Of a stretch of DNA of 64,000 nucleotides, positions 24,549 to 37,300 are shown piece after piece. Under the pieces are notes generated by a model. That model was not told where the DNA came from, searched no databases, and saw nothing but the letters and a program-made list of their open reading frames with translations. Source of the stretch: Echinococcus granulosus (Eukaryota; Platyhelminthes; Cestoda; Cyclophyllidea; Taeniidae); the NCBI RefSeq assembly GCF_000524195.1, contig NW_020170441.1:167920-231919 (forward strand), written 5' to 3'. Made by a program: the position numbers and the translations under genes. Numbering within the stretch: the stretch's first letter is position 1; each line of letters opens with the position of its first letter.

Positions 24549-25352
24549 AATCGTATTAGCTTACCACCTCCTCCCATACACAAAACTCATGTGAATCAAC
24601 CCCAACTTGCTACTCAAACAGATTGAGGTACATACATTTGGTACTTGAGCATTGTTTTCTTGCATTAAAAGCTAGCAGTTATAATCCCTATCTTGTTCCG
24701 ACATTAATCACCTGAGTTGAAATGTTAATCAAGAAAAAGGATTTGCTAAATCTTACTCGGTTGTATTAATAGAGACAATAAGATTGACGCATTTTGCTTA
24801 CACAATTGGGCCGAGTGAGGTCATTTCTGCGTGGATGCGCCTGCACGTTTACTTGGACCGCCCTCGCTACCAGTAATAATGAGCGGCAGTGTAAGGCGCG
24901 GTTCAAGCAGTGAAAGAGGGATACCGCCGCACTAGTTTTGGTTTACGAAAAACGGGTGCGGCTTCAGGAATGCCTCAAATCGCAGGTCAGCTAGCTCAAT
25001 TTGAGTCAAGGCCTAGGGACTAACTTATCGGAGGCTCCAGAAGACAAAATTGCACAACAATTCACACAACTAGCCATTTGCGGATTCGACTATCGCAGAC
25101 AACCTCGGTCCTGTATCAGTAATTCACACAAAGGCCAGGGAGCGAATAATCGAAGCAGCAGTGAATCTTTAAATATATTGAGTGGAACACTAGCCTCCCC
25201 TTGTCTCACCAAGACGCATAAAAGAGATGAGAAAATGTCTGCCAGGGTCAAAATCGCCAGTAAAGGCGAACATAGTTATATATGTACACATGCTTCAGGG
25301 GAAGAGAGAAGAGAAGTGAAGACAGAACAGGGTACCAGGACCAATACAATAA
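24549..25352. other. Intergenic region between innexin 4 and the CKAP5 3' end (convergent)
   Basis: About 800 bp separate two stop codons on opposite strands, so it holds the two 3' UTRs. No AATAAA was found on either strand. A 125-codon + strand frame at 25001-25378 overlaps the CKAP5 stop region and resembles no family. Confidence 0.5.
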
Positions 25353-28300
25353 TCACCCTCGTGTCTGAGCATTCTTGATCATCTCCAGACGCCGTCGGAT
25401 GTCCATCAACTCATTTTGGGAAATTCCACCGCCGGCCGCGGGGTGGTCGCCCGGGCGACTAGTGATTGGGGCATTGGGTCCACCCTCACCCCGTCCTGGC
25501 GCCCCATCCTGAAACATTAGAAAGCATGCGGCTGCTCAGCGAAATTGGGCTTAACACAGCAAACTAGATGCCAAGAGCGATAAGATGACAGAGAATCGTC
25601 GGACTTTACTGAAACATGCTCGTGGATTATGAGTGTGGCAAGAAAAGGAATGGGTCACACGGAACGCCGCAATCTACCTGCGCAGTGGTTTCCATAACCG
25701 TGTTCCCGATGCCATAGGTCCCGGAGGAGAGTCGACCTTCTGCGTCCACATCCTGGCTGTTGTCGTCGCTGGCCCCGGACTCCAGGCCCAGCTCTTTACG
25801 CAGAGTGGCCAGACGATCCATGAAGAGTTTCGGGTTCACCGGCCGATGGGCCAACTCCTCCGCACAAAGGGGTGGCTATGGGGTAAAAGAGCCGTACAAA
25901 TGCGAGTTAAGTATAAACAAATTAAATCGAATCTCATTTAAGAACATGGAACAGGTTTTGGGTAGATATTTTAAAGCATACCAAAGCAAAGGTTTAAGGG
26001 ATCTTATACTATAAATCAAACGAAGTAGTCAAGAGAAATCCGTATAATTTGCGGCTAGATATCATCTAATGATGGATGTTGGAGACAAACAAGTCTGCGT
26101 GTAATGATATTGACTCTTCTGCTGTACGGCTTTTAACCAATTTCAAAGATCCGCTTAAATGTTGGAAAAGGCGAGGACCTTGACCGCGACAGAGCGCTTC
26201 ATACTCTGTGATTTCTTTAATACAGCACTCAAGTAAATGGGGAGGTGAAAACAGAAACATTCACAGGGATAACGAAATGAACGTGAAGATGGTGTGAACA
26301 GACGTTGAAAGACCTACCAGCTTGTCGAAAACGTCAAGGGCCTCACTATTCCCACCACGCAGCACCTTGAATAGGCGCTCGCGCATTACATTTGCAAAGC
26401 CCTTGAAGGAGGGGGAAGTGGACATTAAAAATATGCGTGTAAATTAAAAATAAATTTTCAGCATAAACTCGGAAAGATACGTTTCATCGATACAACAACA
26501 CATTCTGGAGTTTCGGACACATTGCCAAGGAGACAGGATAAAAATAATAGAGACATCCAGTGTGATGAAGGAGACGATACACTCCCGATCAAGAAGCTAA
26601 CACCGACTGCAAAAAAACGCGAAGCAATAAATTTTTTTGCATCTACCAATTTGGATGGACATCACGAGATTAAAAAAGTCGTGCTATTTTCGATCATCAG
26701 AAGCGAATTAGTGTCAGGCCAGCGTATTTTGCTCTAGCAATTTCTAATCACAGCAAAGTCGTTAAAAAGATCTATCACTATACGGTTTGATGAGGCTTAC
26801 GTGACGTGCGTGTGCACATGTATGAAAAATACGTGATAGGCAAACATAAAATCGATTTACGAAAGAAAAAATTTATTTAATACCGGTAACTCTGATTGAA
26901 GAAAATGTAAAGATTAACAGTAGATTAAAATGGATTGACGAGTATCACTCTCATCTCTTTAGGCAAACTGTAGCTTAAAAGAACCCATCTGGCTCGCTCA
27001 GACAACCTCACACAGGAAAAAAATTCAACTCACACAAACGATGAGGAGGGTAGAGGAGCCCCCCCTCCAAGTAGAGCCTACCTGTTTGTCGTTGACTCCA
27101 TTGAGATTGCCGTTAGTAGTCTGCTTGGAATTTGCATGTGCGCGTCTGAGGCCCACATTGTAGAGAGCCTGACGGACGTACGTCTGGAAGAAGGGCGTTG
27201 AATCAACCAGGAAGGGCTGCAGATCCAGATCGGGATATGCCGCAGTAATGTCGTAAAGTTCTTCAATGTACTGCATCAAAGGAATGCATCCAAGATTTAT
27301 ACTGCACAGCCGGTACTTATTTTCAAATAGTAGAAGTAATAATCAAGGCAAACCAACCGATTCGTCTTTGGAGGCGAGAATGTTGGCAAACAGCGAAGTC
27401 AACTTTGCGTGGGTCTCCGGACTTATAACGGCCGACTAGAATTAAAACAAAACAGGACAAACATACATTCTGTCATGAAAAACAACACGTTGTTGAATAT
27501 TCTATCACGCACCTTCGGAGAGGAGGCGAGTTGCTTCTGGCTTGTTTGGAGAGCCGGCGGCAACTTACCTCCATTTGCGTTGGCTAGGGATTTCAAGGTT
27601 CTTTTCATGTATGATTCCAGCTCTGACTCCTCCTAATACGCAAATCAGAGAAAAAGTGTACGTCGTGCGATACAAGAGTTTAGTTTGCTACTCTAAAATA
27701 ATCGAGTTAGACACAGAAAGGAGTTGTGTAAAATTCCGTCAGTGGACGGTGTGCTGCAACACTCAATAAGGTAGATCACCGACAAGCGACCATTAATGGT
27801 AATAGCTGGTCAGAGGAGTAGCGGGTTGCATATTTAAGTGGGTCAAATCAATGTTAACTTAAGGCGTTTTTCAACAAAAGTGATTTGAAATGCCAAAGAA
27901 AGTTTCACAAGCTGGAGTAGTAGATAGACATCCATAATAAGCCTAAAAACTATCGCAACCCTACACAACCGCCCATTTACATCCCTGGATTCTGAGCACA
28001 TGAGGCTAAAAGTGGTTAAATTGAGCATGGACTCCAATATACCTTATTTGGGATTAAGTCGACAAATTTAAGGATAGCAGGCCCTCGGATGCTGCAAAAA
28101 GAGTGAAGCATCGTTTTTATCGTGCGGAGGGGGAGGTCGGATTTTCGGGCCTTCCAGGAGGACGATGGGAAGGCCTTAAGGAAGTTGTGACAGTCCAGAA
28201 GAACGAGATCAAGCGAATAATTGTTAGCTGGAGTAGTAACAATAGAACGGTTAGGTAGGTGCAAATAGCAGTCTAAATTCCCCTTATAGATGAAATCTAA

Positions 28301-31300
28301 ACTTATAAGGTAGGAAGAAACGAGAAGACAAAGGAAAGATGCAAAGACGATGGGAGAGATCCCTCTACTCTCCGGTTCATAAATACTGAAAGGGGTTAAC
28401 TAGTCATGTCATCTAGTAAACTAATATTTGCATGATGATAAAATAACATCAGTGTATACGAATGAGACGTGCAACTAACCAGTATTTGGCAGAGCTTTAG
28501 TAATCTTCCAAAGGCTTCGGAGAACAACTTGGGTGAACCTGTTGTTGAAGTGGGAACCGCTCACACTCTCATGCAGCAACCGGATGAAGGCACTGAAAAG
28601 TAAATCAAAAGAAAACCGCTAATGAGGATTAACTTGGTCATGCCAAACCTAAATCAACCTACAAGCGTCATTTCGGTTGACGGTGATTTCATATAAGAAT
28701 ATATCGAAGATGTACGATAAGCGAAGAGAAAAGATAACCAAGGGATAAAGGTGTCAGCACTTTAAGTACCCTTAATGTACAAAGTGAAGAATTCAAAGGT
28801 GAACATTTGGGATGATGCGCCACATTAAAGTTTCTACTAACACCCACCTGTGTGAGACAAGCAGTCACATTAAATTACTTTGAAAACCGAAAAATTGCGA
28901 TAAATGGGTGAAGTGGTGAAAAAAATAAGTATTTACAATAATATTTGAAATGCAAAGCAATTGTAGTCCAAAGGACCGCGCAATCGACCCAGGTGGAGGC
29001 GCAAATAATTGCTTCGTGCACAATGACTTAAAAAATTTCAGCGCAAGCATGGAGATTTTACCCAAAAATGGATGTGAGGAGGGCGATAAACTACCGATGA
29101 AGTTAACGGTGGTAAATATTAGCTAGAAATACCTCCACGTAAAAAGGAAAAGAAAACCCAACAGATTACTGCCTAAAATTCGAAGGAGGATTAGACGCAT
29201 TTAAGCGATTGGTGTAATACTAGCATAACAAAAAATAACCCTTCTACACCGAGAAGGTAAATCGGGAATAGTTGCTCTCCAGCGCACAAGCGATAAAACA
29301 AGATCGTTGATTTATTGAAACCAACACAATGCAAAAAACATGGAAAAATGTTGCAAATAGGTGCCTTCTTACATCTAAAATAAGGGATGTCACCGTGGTG
29401 GTACTGCATGAGATGATAGGTGGAAAGATTCACCCAATACTAACATTCATTGCACACTTGGACCAGTCCAGACACCGCTAATCAGGCTGGCAACCAATAA
29501 TGGCAACGTATACATGAAATAGCGTGTGACGATGAAACTTCCTCTGAACAAAGGTATGGATAACCCCTAGTTATTCGAACTTGCAGAGGACTTCAAGCAC
29601 AGTACGCTGTTGGGACACAGACATGGTAAGACATTTGATGGAATGATATAGGCATTTCAAAGACGGCCGTAGGTCCGGCGGCGACTATCCCCAACGTGGT
29701 GTTTCTCAAACTACAGCAAAGCGGTCATTCCTGTGACCATTCAGCGCATGAAACATCTGATCCTGGGTAATTGTTACACAATCAGTCGTAAAATTGCTTC
29801 AGAGACGAGTCTTTCTGTGGAAACGGTGAAGAGGACAGTATTTCAACCTTAGTGCAAGCTGACTAGTTAAACATTGGGGTAGACGTATAAAAGCATAGAA
29901 AAATCGCGTCGAAAACTTTATCCACTCCTTTTAATGTTTTCTTTAGTTTTGCAGACCCAGAGGTTCCATTTTGAATTAAACATCCCTGATGCATGGGGTT
30001 CGTGTATAACTAACCCAAGAACACGAGTGCTGTTGGCCTCCAAAATGACACGCAAGGTGATGGCGTTAATAGCTCGCACAATTCCACTACCCTCGGGTAA
30101 CTCGGAGGTCTTCTCGTGCACCATCAGATGAAGTGAGGCAAAAAGAAACTCCTTTAACGATTCCCGAGAGGCCTCTCGTGCCAGCAACGGACGTTTGAAA
30201 ATCTGCACGACGAAAAAGAATAGCATCGACAATGAACAGCCTCTTTAGCACATCGTCCAAGCACGAAACATTTGAATTCTAGCCGAAAAAAAGGTTTAAG
30301 ATTTCAAAATGTAGAAAAAGGAGGAGTTATTAAAAAACAATGAGACCCGATTGTGCAAGGTAGACAACAATGGTCATGGGATAATGAAAAGTAGGAAAAA
30401 CAGGGGAATTGAACAAAACTATCGAAATTTGTGAAACGGCGAGAATTGAATACCACCTACCGATTCTGTGGTGACCAGCAGGCAGCGTAAGACAGTTGAC
30501 AGATGGCTCTCGGGGATGGTAGGATCGTCAAAGAAACGAGAGTTTGTCTGCCGCAGTTGAATTGTTATGAGGGTGATGATTTGATTTATATGGCCGACTA
30601 GGAGTTGCCACTTGTCACCTAAGAATAAACCCCAGAAATGTTACAAAGGCTGGAAGTCAACAGGCGAAGTGTAAATTAAGTTACAGACATACTCTGCAAC
30701 AGTGTGTCGATTTGGCTCAGAGCGTAGCAGCAGACGTTGAGATCATTGGAGGAGATTTGGGTAACCACCATTGTTATAGCCGAGGCAGCATCAGGGCTGG
30801 TTCGAAGAAGACAATTCAGCACTGTTTGCTTGTCCCGCGTTCTAATGAAGAGAAATGAGGCCAAATTGGATAAGAAGATGCGTTAGCCTTGATAAAAACT
30901 GGAAGCAGGTGATTCTGACACAAAAAGATGAAACAATGTCGTTCACTCACAATAAAAAACATGGCAACTTAGCATATACTAATTCCAAATTGGCAAAACA
31001 AGGGCTGACGATGGTTCCTACTTAATACGCCTCCATGCATTAGCTATAAACGACGTGTTTTAGAGCAGTTTTAACATTTTCAAAAATTACAAATTCAATT
31101 AGAGCTTTACAAAGTTGGGATGTAGTTTTTTGCTCAAGAGAGAAGCAAATTAAAATTCACACAGTTAAAGTTAACCCATGGCTTTCGCTGTGACGCACAG
31201 TGGTATACCTGAGAGTAGAAAAAACTAACAATGGAGCCTGTTGCTCAATTACAGGTAATGCAACAGGAAGTCCTGTTACGAAGTTACACCACTAAATAGG

Positions 31301-34300
31301 ACTACCGATCGCATATGGGGCACGGATGGCCCAAATCAAAAACGAATGTGCTTCAGTCTTAAAATAATCAACCCAAGAGAAGATCAAGACAATAAAGCGA
31401 AGTGGAAGCGAAAAAAAGGCAAATAAAATTCTTTAAAGAGGGACATGGTGGAAGATAGAGAGCCCACCTGACCTAAAAGAATAATTGACTGGGCATGCAG
31501 TAAAACTAGTACACGAAAAGTGAGTGAGCTCGTGTCTGTGCGTGTGTGGGATTGTGTGGGAAAAAAGTGTGCTACGGATGTTCTAGTCAAACTGTTTCTC
31601 GTGTTTTTTAGGGAACAGATCACTCCAAACAAATATGACGGCATTTAAAGATACAATTAAAACTGTTTATAGGCCCAAGCGATCTTATTGATGCGTTGGG
31701 ATACTTCCGTACCAAATTCTCGAATCGTTGGGCAAGTATGTTCAGCTATTCGTCTTTGATTTTGCGGAAACATCAAATTTCCTCTGATTTGTTGAAAATG
31801 CAATGAGACTAGTGGGAAGTAGACAATGAAGAAGTCATGAATGCACCTTAACACGGGCGACATAAAGGTGTGACACAACAGCATAAAAAGATGATGAAAG
31901 AAACAGTTTGTTTACCTAGTAAAAGGCGGTTTCAGTTCTCTCAAGCAAAAACGGATATTAGTAAAATCCTTCTGTTAGACGAATATGATATAGTCAAAAA
32001 GTAGAAAAAACACTTGCAAAATGGAATGCCGAACCTTGAAAAAAGTGCATACGGAATAATCTTTCTAGCTAAAAATAACACTAAATATGGGCAGATAAAA
32101 AGCAAGTGAAAGACCCACTCTACATGTAAAATTCACAAGAAAACCACCAAAATGTAGCAGTACTCATTTGGAGGAAAGGCATGAACCATAAAGAGTAACC
32201 AATTAAGCCTACTTGAGTTCGGGAATTTCGATAGGTTTGAAGAGTTCATTGATATCTCTGTCGAACTGGAGAAGGTTTGGCAGGGCGGGTGGGAGTTCGG
32301 GGTTGAGGTCACCCAGTCCACTAAGGATATGCTGTGCCCGAGCGTAAGCAATCGCATGCAGCGACTGAGGACCTCCCGCTCCGTATGGTTGCTGCTGTTG
32401 CTGCGATTGTTGCGCAACAACGGCTGAAGCGTATGCCTGCGTGTCCCTACACACAGAATTAGGCATTTGGTCGCAACACCCATCCGAAAGTTGCATTGTG
32501 TAGGATGTGGTCGAAGCCTTCATAGACTCACCTTCGATTGACTGGCCGTTCGGAAGCAGAACGTTTAGAGGACGTCGAGGTGGAAACCGCAGTGGCATGT
32601 CTTCCGGTTCGCTTAATACGTTCCTCCAACATTGACCGTTCCTTTTCGGGTAACTAAACAAACATATATTGGTTTCTCAAAGTGCTACAAAAAATATCCT
32701 TGCGATGGCAAAGCTTATTTTAAAATTTAAGCAAGCTCATTTCTAGAGGTACTGAATTCAGAAACCAGAAAAGTATAGGCTGGGCATCTCATGCGTACGA
32801 TGGCTAATGTCAAGCGAAAAGACAAACATTGCACACTCTTACCATAATCAAGGATGTATGATACTTCAACCAGTATATAGCAGTTGGGAATAAATAACTA
32901 GTGAGCATGAGATGACAATCGTGTGTCCCATAGGAAATGGAAGAACGTAAATAAGGCGTCTATTCCATATCCATTGAATATTCACACCATTCAAGTCACT
33001 CAAACGGTTAGCAAGCTAAATACAGAAAAAATTTAATCGTGGTCGGTGGCCCTTAAAACCCAAAGGGTTATTGCTTGCATCAGGACGGTGCGAAAGCATG
33101 GGACGGCCTTTACCTGCCCGAGCATCTTCCAGAGCGGTTCGTCAACGATGGCGTAGGCGCAGACAAGGGCGTTGAGAGCGGCAGTGCGAACGCCGGAATC
33201 GCGGTCACTGATTTGCGCCGCCAGCACCTTTAGCGATGCCGCAGGCGAAGGTTGGCAGACGTTCAGACCGAAATGTTCAATCATGCTGCCAATCTCCTCC
33301 AAGCACTCTGCGAAAACACCATGAGCGTATACAAGCTTGAAGTCTCGATGGGTACCAAAAATCGCTACACAGCTGGTAAGTAAAGGTTTAGAATTCATGC
33401 CATGTGGAAAAGAGACGTGGGTTTGTGTAAAATGCTTGACAGCCAACAGAAGATTCACAACTAGGTTGTGCAGTAATATGACTTACCCTGTCGGGCCTTA
33501 TTGACTTTGGACTTGAGACCACCGACCAAGTAGACGTATAACTTCTCAGGTGGATAGATGCTCGTAGTGACCCGAAAAATAGCCCTCACATCCTTGCGAA
33601 TGTTCTCTTTTGAATCGCCCACCTTCATCACGAGGTAGGGCAGAAAGGCGGAGGCCTCGTACTCCGTCAGATGCTGTCCTGCGTCAGACATCCGACTAAA
33701 TACTTTAAGAATGTATTCCAAACCTGAAATAGTAAAAAATCACCCATTTGACAAGGAGCTTAGGGAAATAAACGGTAGAGCGTGGAATAGACCTCGGGAG
33801 AGGAAGGCGGGGCTGGTTTCAAAGAAACGCAGGGTCATCCAGCGGAGGACGAGATCAAGGTTGGCACGAGTGGCAGCCTCACCATCCACGGCTGACCAGG
33901 CGCCGTCTAGTAGGCGAGTGAGGGTGTCCACAGCCTTGATATGCTGCTTGAAGTCTGTGTGGAAGAGGCACGCGTGGAGGTCTGGCGAGGCGCCAGCGGC
34001 TAAAAAGAGCGTGTTCAGTTGCTGCGTGTGATCCTTAGATGGCGTGTCGAAGTCCCACTTTAGCAGCTGTAAAGTGGGTGGAGAAACAGAAATAAGTGAA
34101 AAGAGGGAATATGCAACTATCCGCGAAAAAGCATTGGGGACAAAAATAAAACGAAAATAGGGTTAGCTAATCTAACCCAACACTGCCTAGCAGAAAATAT
34201 AAAAATTAATGCTTAAAGTAGAAACCCGAACATAAATACGAACTACCACGAAAGTCATCTGACCGACACTTGTGTAGTCTTTCCAACGTAAATATGAAAT

Positions 34301-37300
34301 CTTCGTAAATTATCCAAATCTTCTTATTTTTAAGCTACCAAGATAACGTTAGCTAAGAAATGAGGCGGTTTAGTAATTTCACACAGTGCAAACTCTACAT
34401 AGTTGCACTGGATCTGATGGAGCACACAAAAAATGCCTAGATGGTAAACCAAAGTATGTTCAGAAGCACGATATGGCTGCTGGACAAAGCAACGATAGAA
34501 AAGAGGCAGATCATCCTTTTGAACGTACGAATGTGTGATACACGAATCGGTACATCCTGACGATTTCACATAGGCGAGTGAAATTGGCATACAATGTTCC
34601 ATGCAAAAGATATACAAATGACTAGAGGCTATAGCATTACAAAGATGCGGAATACAAACGATAAGCTGGCAAATACGTTAAACAAATATCTGCTAAAATA
34701 ACCATGATACCTTTTTTAATAACAAACATCTTTGCTAACAACACAAACACAGACTCCCCTACTTACTCTCAGATACTCGGACAACGACAATTATTTATAG
34801 CGGAAACACGAATGCCAAGACGTGAGACGCACCCTTCGTTTCTTTTCATCAAGCATTCGAGTTTCACGGAGTTTGTTCACTTGGAGGGGGATAACGGCCG
34901 CCGCCTCCTCGGCCTGTTCTAGAGCAGCCGCGCGCTTCGAAGTCATGGCAGGTTTTTTGGTCGTAACCTTCTTTCCCGCGGGCTTCACAGTAGATGCCAT
35001 TGACGTCTCCTCGTCCACATCAGGCATCGTTGCATTGTCTGGAAGTAGAGGGAGGAAGGGCTACACTTATATCGAACTGCGAGAAAATGATTGAAGTTAA
35101 ATCCCACAATTGCATTAAATTGGATCTTAGCAGTAAAAAATCCAAAATTCATACCGCATGAAAATTCAAAACTAAAATGCGTACCTGGAACAGTGTAAAT
35201 ATTTTCAAAGAAAAATATTTATCGAGTTTTGAAAAGTACGGAATGATCAAAAAAACTTCGAAAAATAACATTCATACTCACAAGTAAAACTAACTGCCAC
35301 CAATATTTGATGGGCAAATAATTAAGTAAGGGACAGGACAAACGATAATAAAGAGAACAAACCTGAGAGGGTGACGGGTTCGGGAACCACCTCCTCAGAC
35401 GTGGATGGCTGCGATAGAGCCTCCTTTTTCCCTCCACCACCTCGTATCGCCTTGGGAGCCTCTGGGGGAGGGTTGGCGGCGTCCTCGGCGGTCACCTGCT
35501 CTCTGGCCTTCTCCAGCAGAGGAGTAACGGCGTCCATGGAGGTGGCCTTGAGGCGTTTCAGTGCCTTCTGCATGACATCGTAGCCGAGGGAGCGGATGAG
35601 GATGGGGAGGATTTTGTGAGCACGCTGACGTGCGTCGGGATTGCGTTCCTCGCACACTGCGTAGACTGCAAGAGCGAGGTTGAGCCCAAAGTCAGGTGCG
35701 AGGCCCGACGCATTTGCTGCCTTGCCACTCAGCTGCAAGCCGGCCATTGCAGTCGTCAGCCATCCGAGCAGCTCCGCGCGCAAAAAGGGATTCTCCGCCT
35801 AGAATTAACAGATCCATACTTGTGATAGTACAATGGGACGGCTAGAACTAGATCTGAGGGACCAAGTAAAGCAAAATATTTCCATTTTGGTAATGGCATT
35901 GGCGAAGCCAAGAAATGCACTCAGGCACACGCCTGCTCACGTGCATTAGATTAAGGAAAGTAAGAAGAGCATTAAATAAAGGCCATGGGAAATTACAGAT
36001 AAGATTTGAGTTATATAGAAATGCAAACGATGGTGAGTCACTAAAGGCATCGTGACTTGCCCACCAATACACAGCAGTGCTTCACAAGTCACGCTGGTTA
36101 TGGAAAATTTCCGAAGAATTTGAGATGCAATTTGCACAAGGAGGTATACGTTAAAGCATTAAAACTTTTAACTAACTATCCAGCAATGCGAACTATAGCT
36201 TAATTAAATAGCGAACGAGTAGAGAAAGAGCACGATCCCAGTTCAGACAGAGATAGCAAACAATCCAATAATGTCACATTCCTGAAGGAAGACGTTTGAA
36301 TTTGGGCCAAAAGTATCAGACACACTAATGCAAGCTTTCGAATGAACTGAACAAGCTTAACCTTAATAGTCTAAACACAACACTTCGAGGTCACTTATCA
36401 GTACCCACAATCGAAAGACCACTCGAGTGTATTTCGACAGTCACCCTTAAATGGGGAGCTTCTCAACTTACATTTTAGGCAGCTACATTGTTCTATGAGT
36501 TTATTTTACAAAATTCACATGTTTTAATACATCAATAAGTAAAGTACGATTTAATGTGAACTCCCAAACTACCCGAGTAGAGTGTCTGAACTTCATCGCA
36601 TGAACAGTAGGATCTAGCTACTATTCACCTCAACAGCCCAGTGGAAGTCAATGTAGCCCCGATGGTATCGCATTGTGAGACACTATTCTCACATGCATTG
36701 TAGAATACGGGGACGTTAGAGCATAGGCAATAACATCAAGCAGGGACTAGACGTACGCAAAAACAAAGGTGTATTAAACTCACCCTCAGAGCTTCAGACA
36801 GCATGTCGTTTTCTGTCATTGGTATAAATCCACAGCGCTCCTTCCAAGCGCTCAAGGCGGCGACAGCGGCTTCGCGAACAACTGGTTTCGAGTCGCCAAA
36901 ACAGGCCAAAATGGACGGTTCAACGCACCTGAAAGGATAATAGAACGATAAACAGGCTGATTATCCTTCACGTGAACTGGAAAAAGTAAGTGTCAATGCG
37001 CTCAATAATGATACCTATTTGTTGTACAGTAGGATCGATTGACAATTCCTATATCTGTAAGCACACAAGTAAATGAGCCAGAAACAATGCCAGTCGCAAG
37101 TTAAAGGTAAAGAAATATAGCTGATTAAAGTGGTCCTTCGGGCATACAGAGTCCCGAAACTAAGAAAAGAGCTTTAGAGATTTCACAGCTCAATGTAAAA
37201 ACGAAATCGACAACATAATTTTTAATTTTAAACGGTGCAACTAAAAGCAGAATGAAGAGAAAAAAAAGCTTACTTAACAAGTTTTCTGGCGTCAGCCTTT

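Noticed and set aside
25001..25378. 125-codon + strand frame between innexin 4 and CKAP5
   Set aside because: No recognisable domain, overlaps the CKAP5 last exon and has non-coding-like composition.
27513..27632. Donor-like GTAAGT inside CKAP5 exon 26 (near 27568)
   Set aside because: Using it gives a 28-bp intron and the wrong phase for the next exon; reading through keeps 40 codons in frame to the donor GTGCGT.
32209..32661. 150-codon minus-strand frame starting MFSYPKRNG
   Set aside because: Its first part is out of frame with CKAP5 exon 19, and only the last part is the real exon 20. The frame is a chance fusion across an intron.
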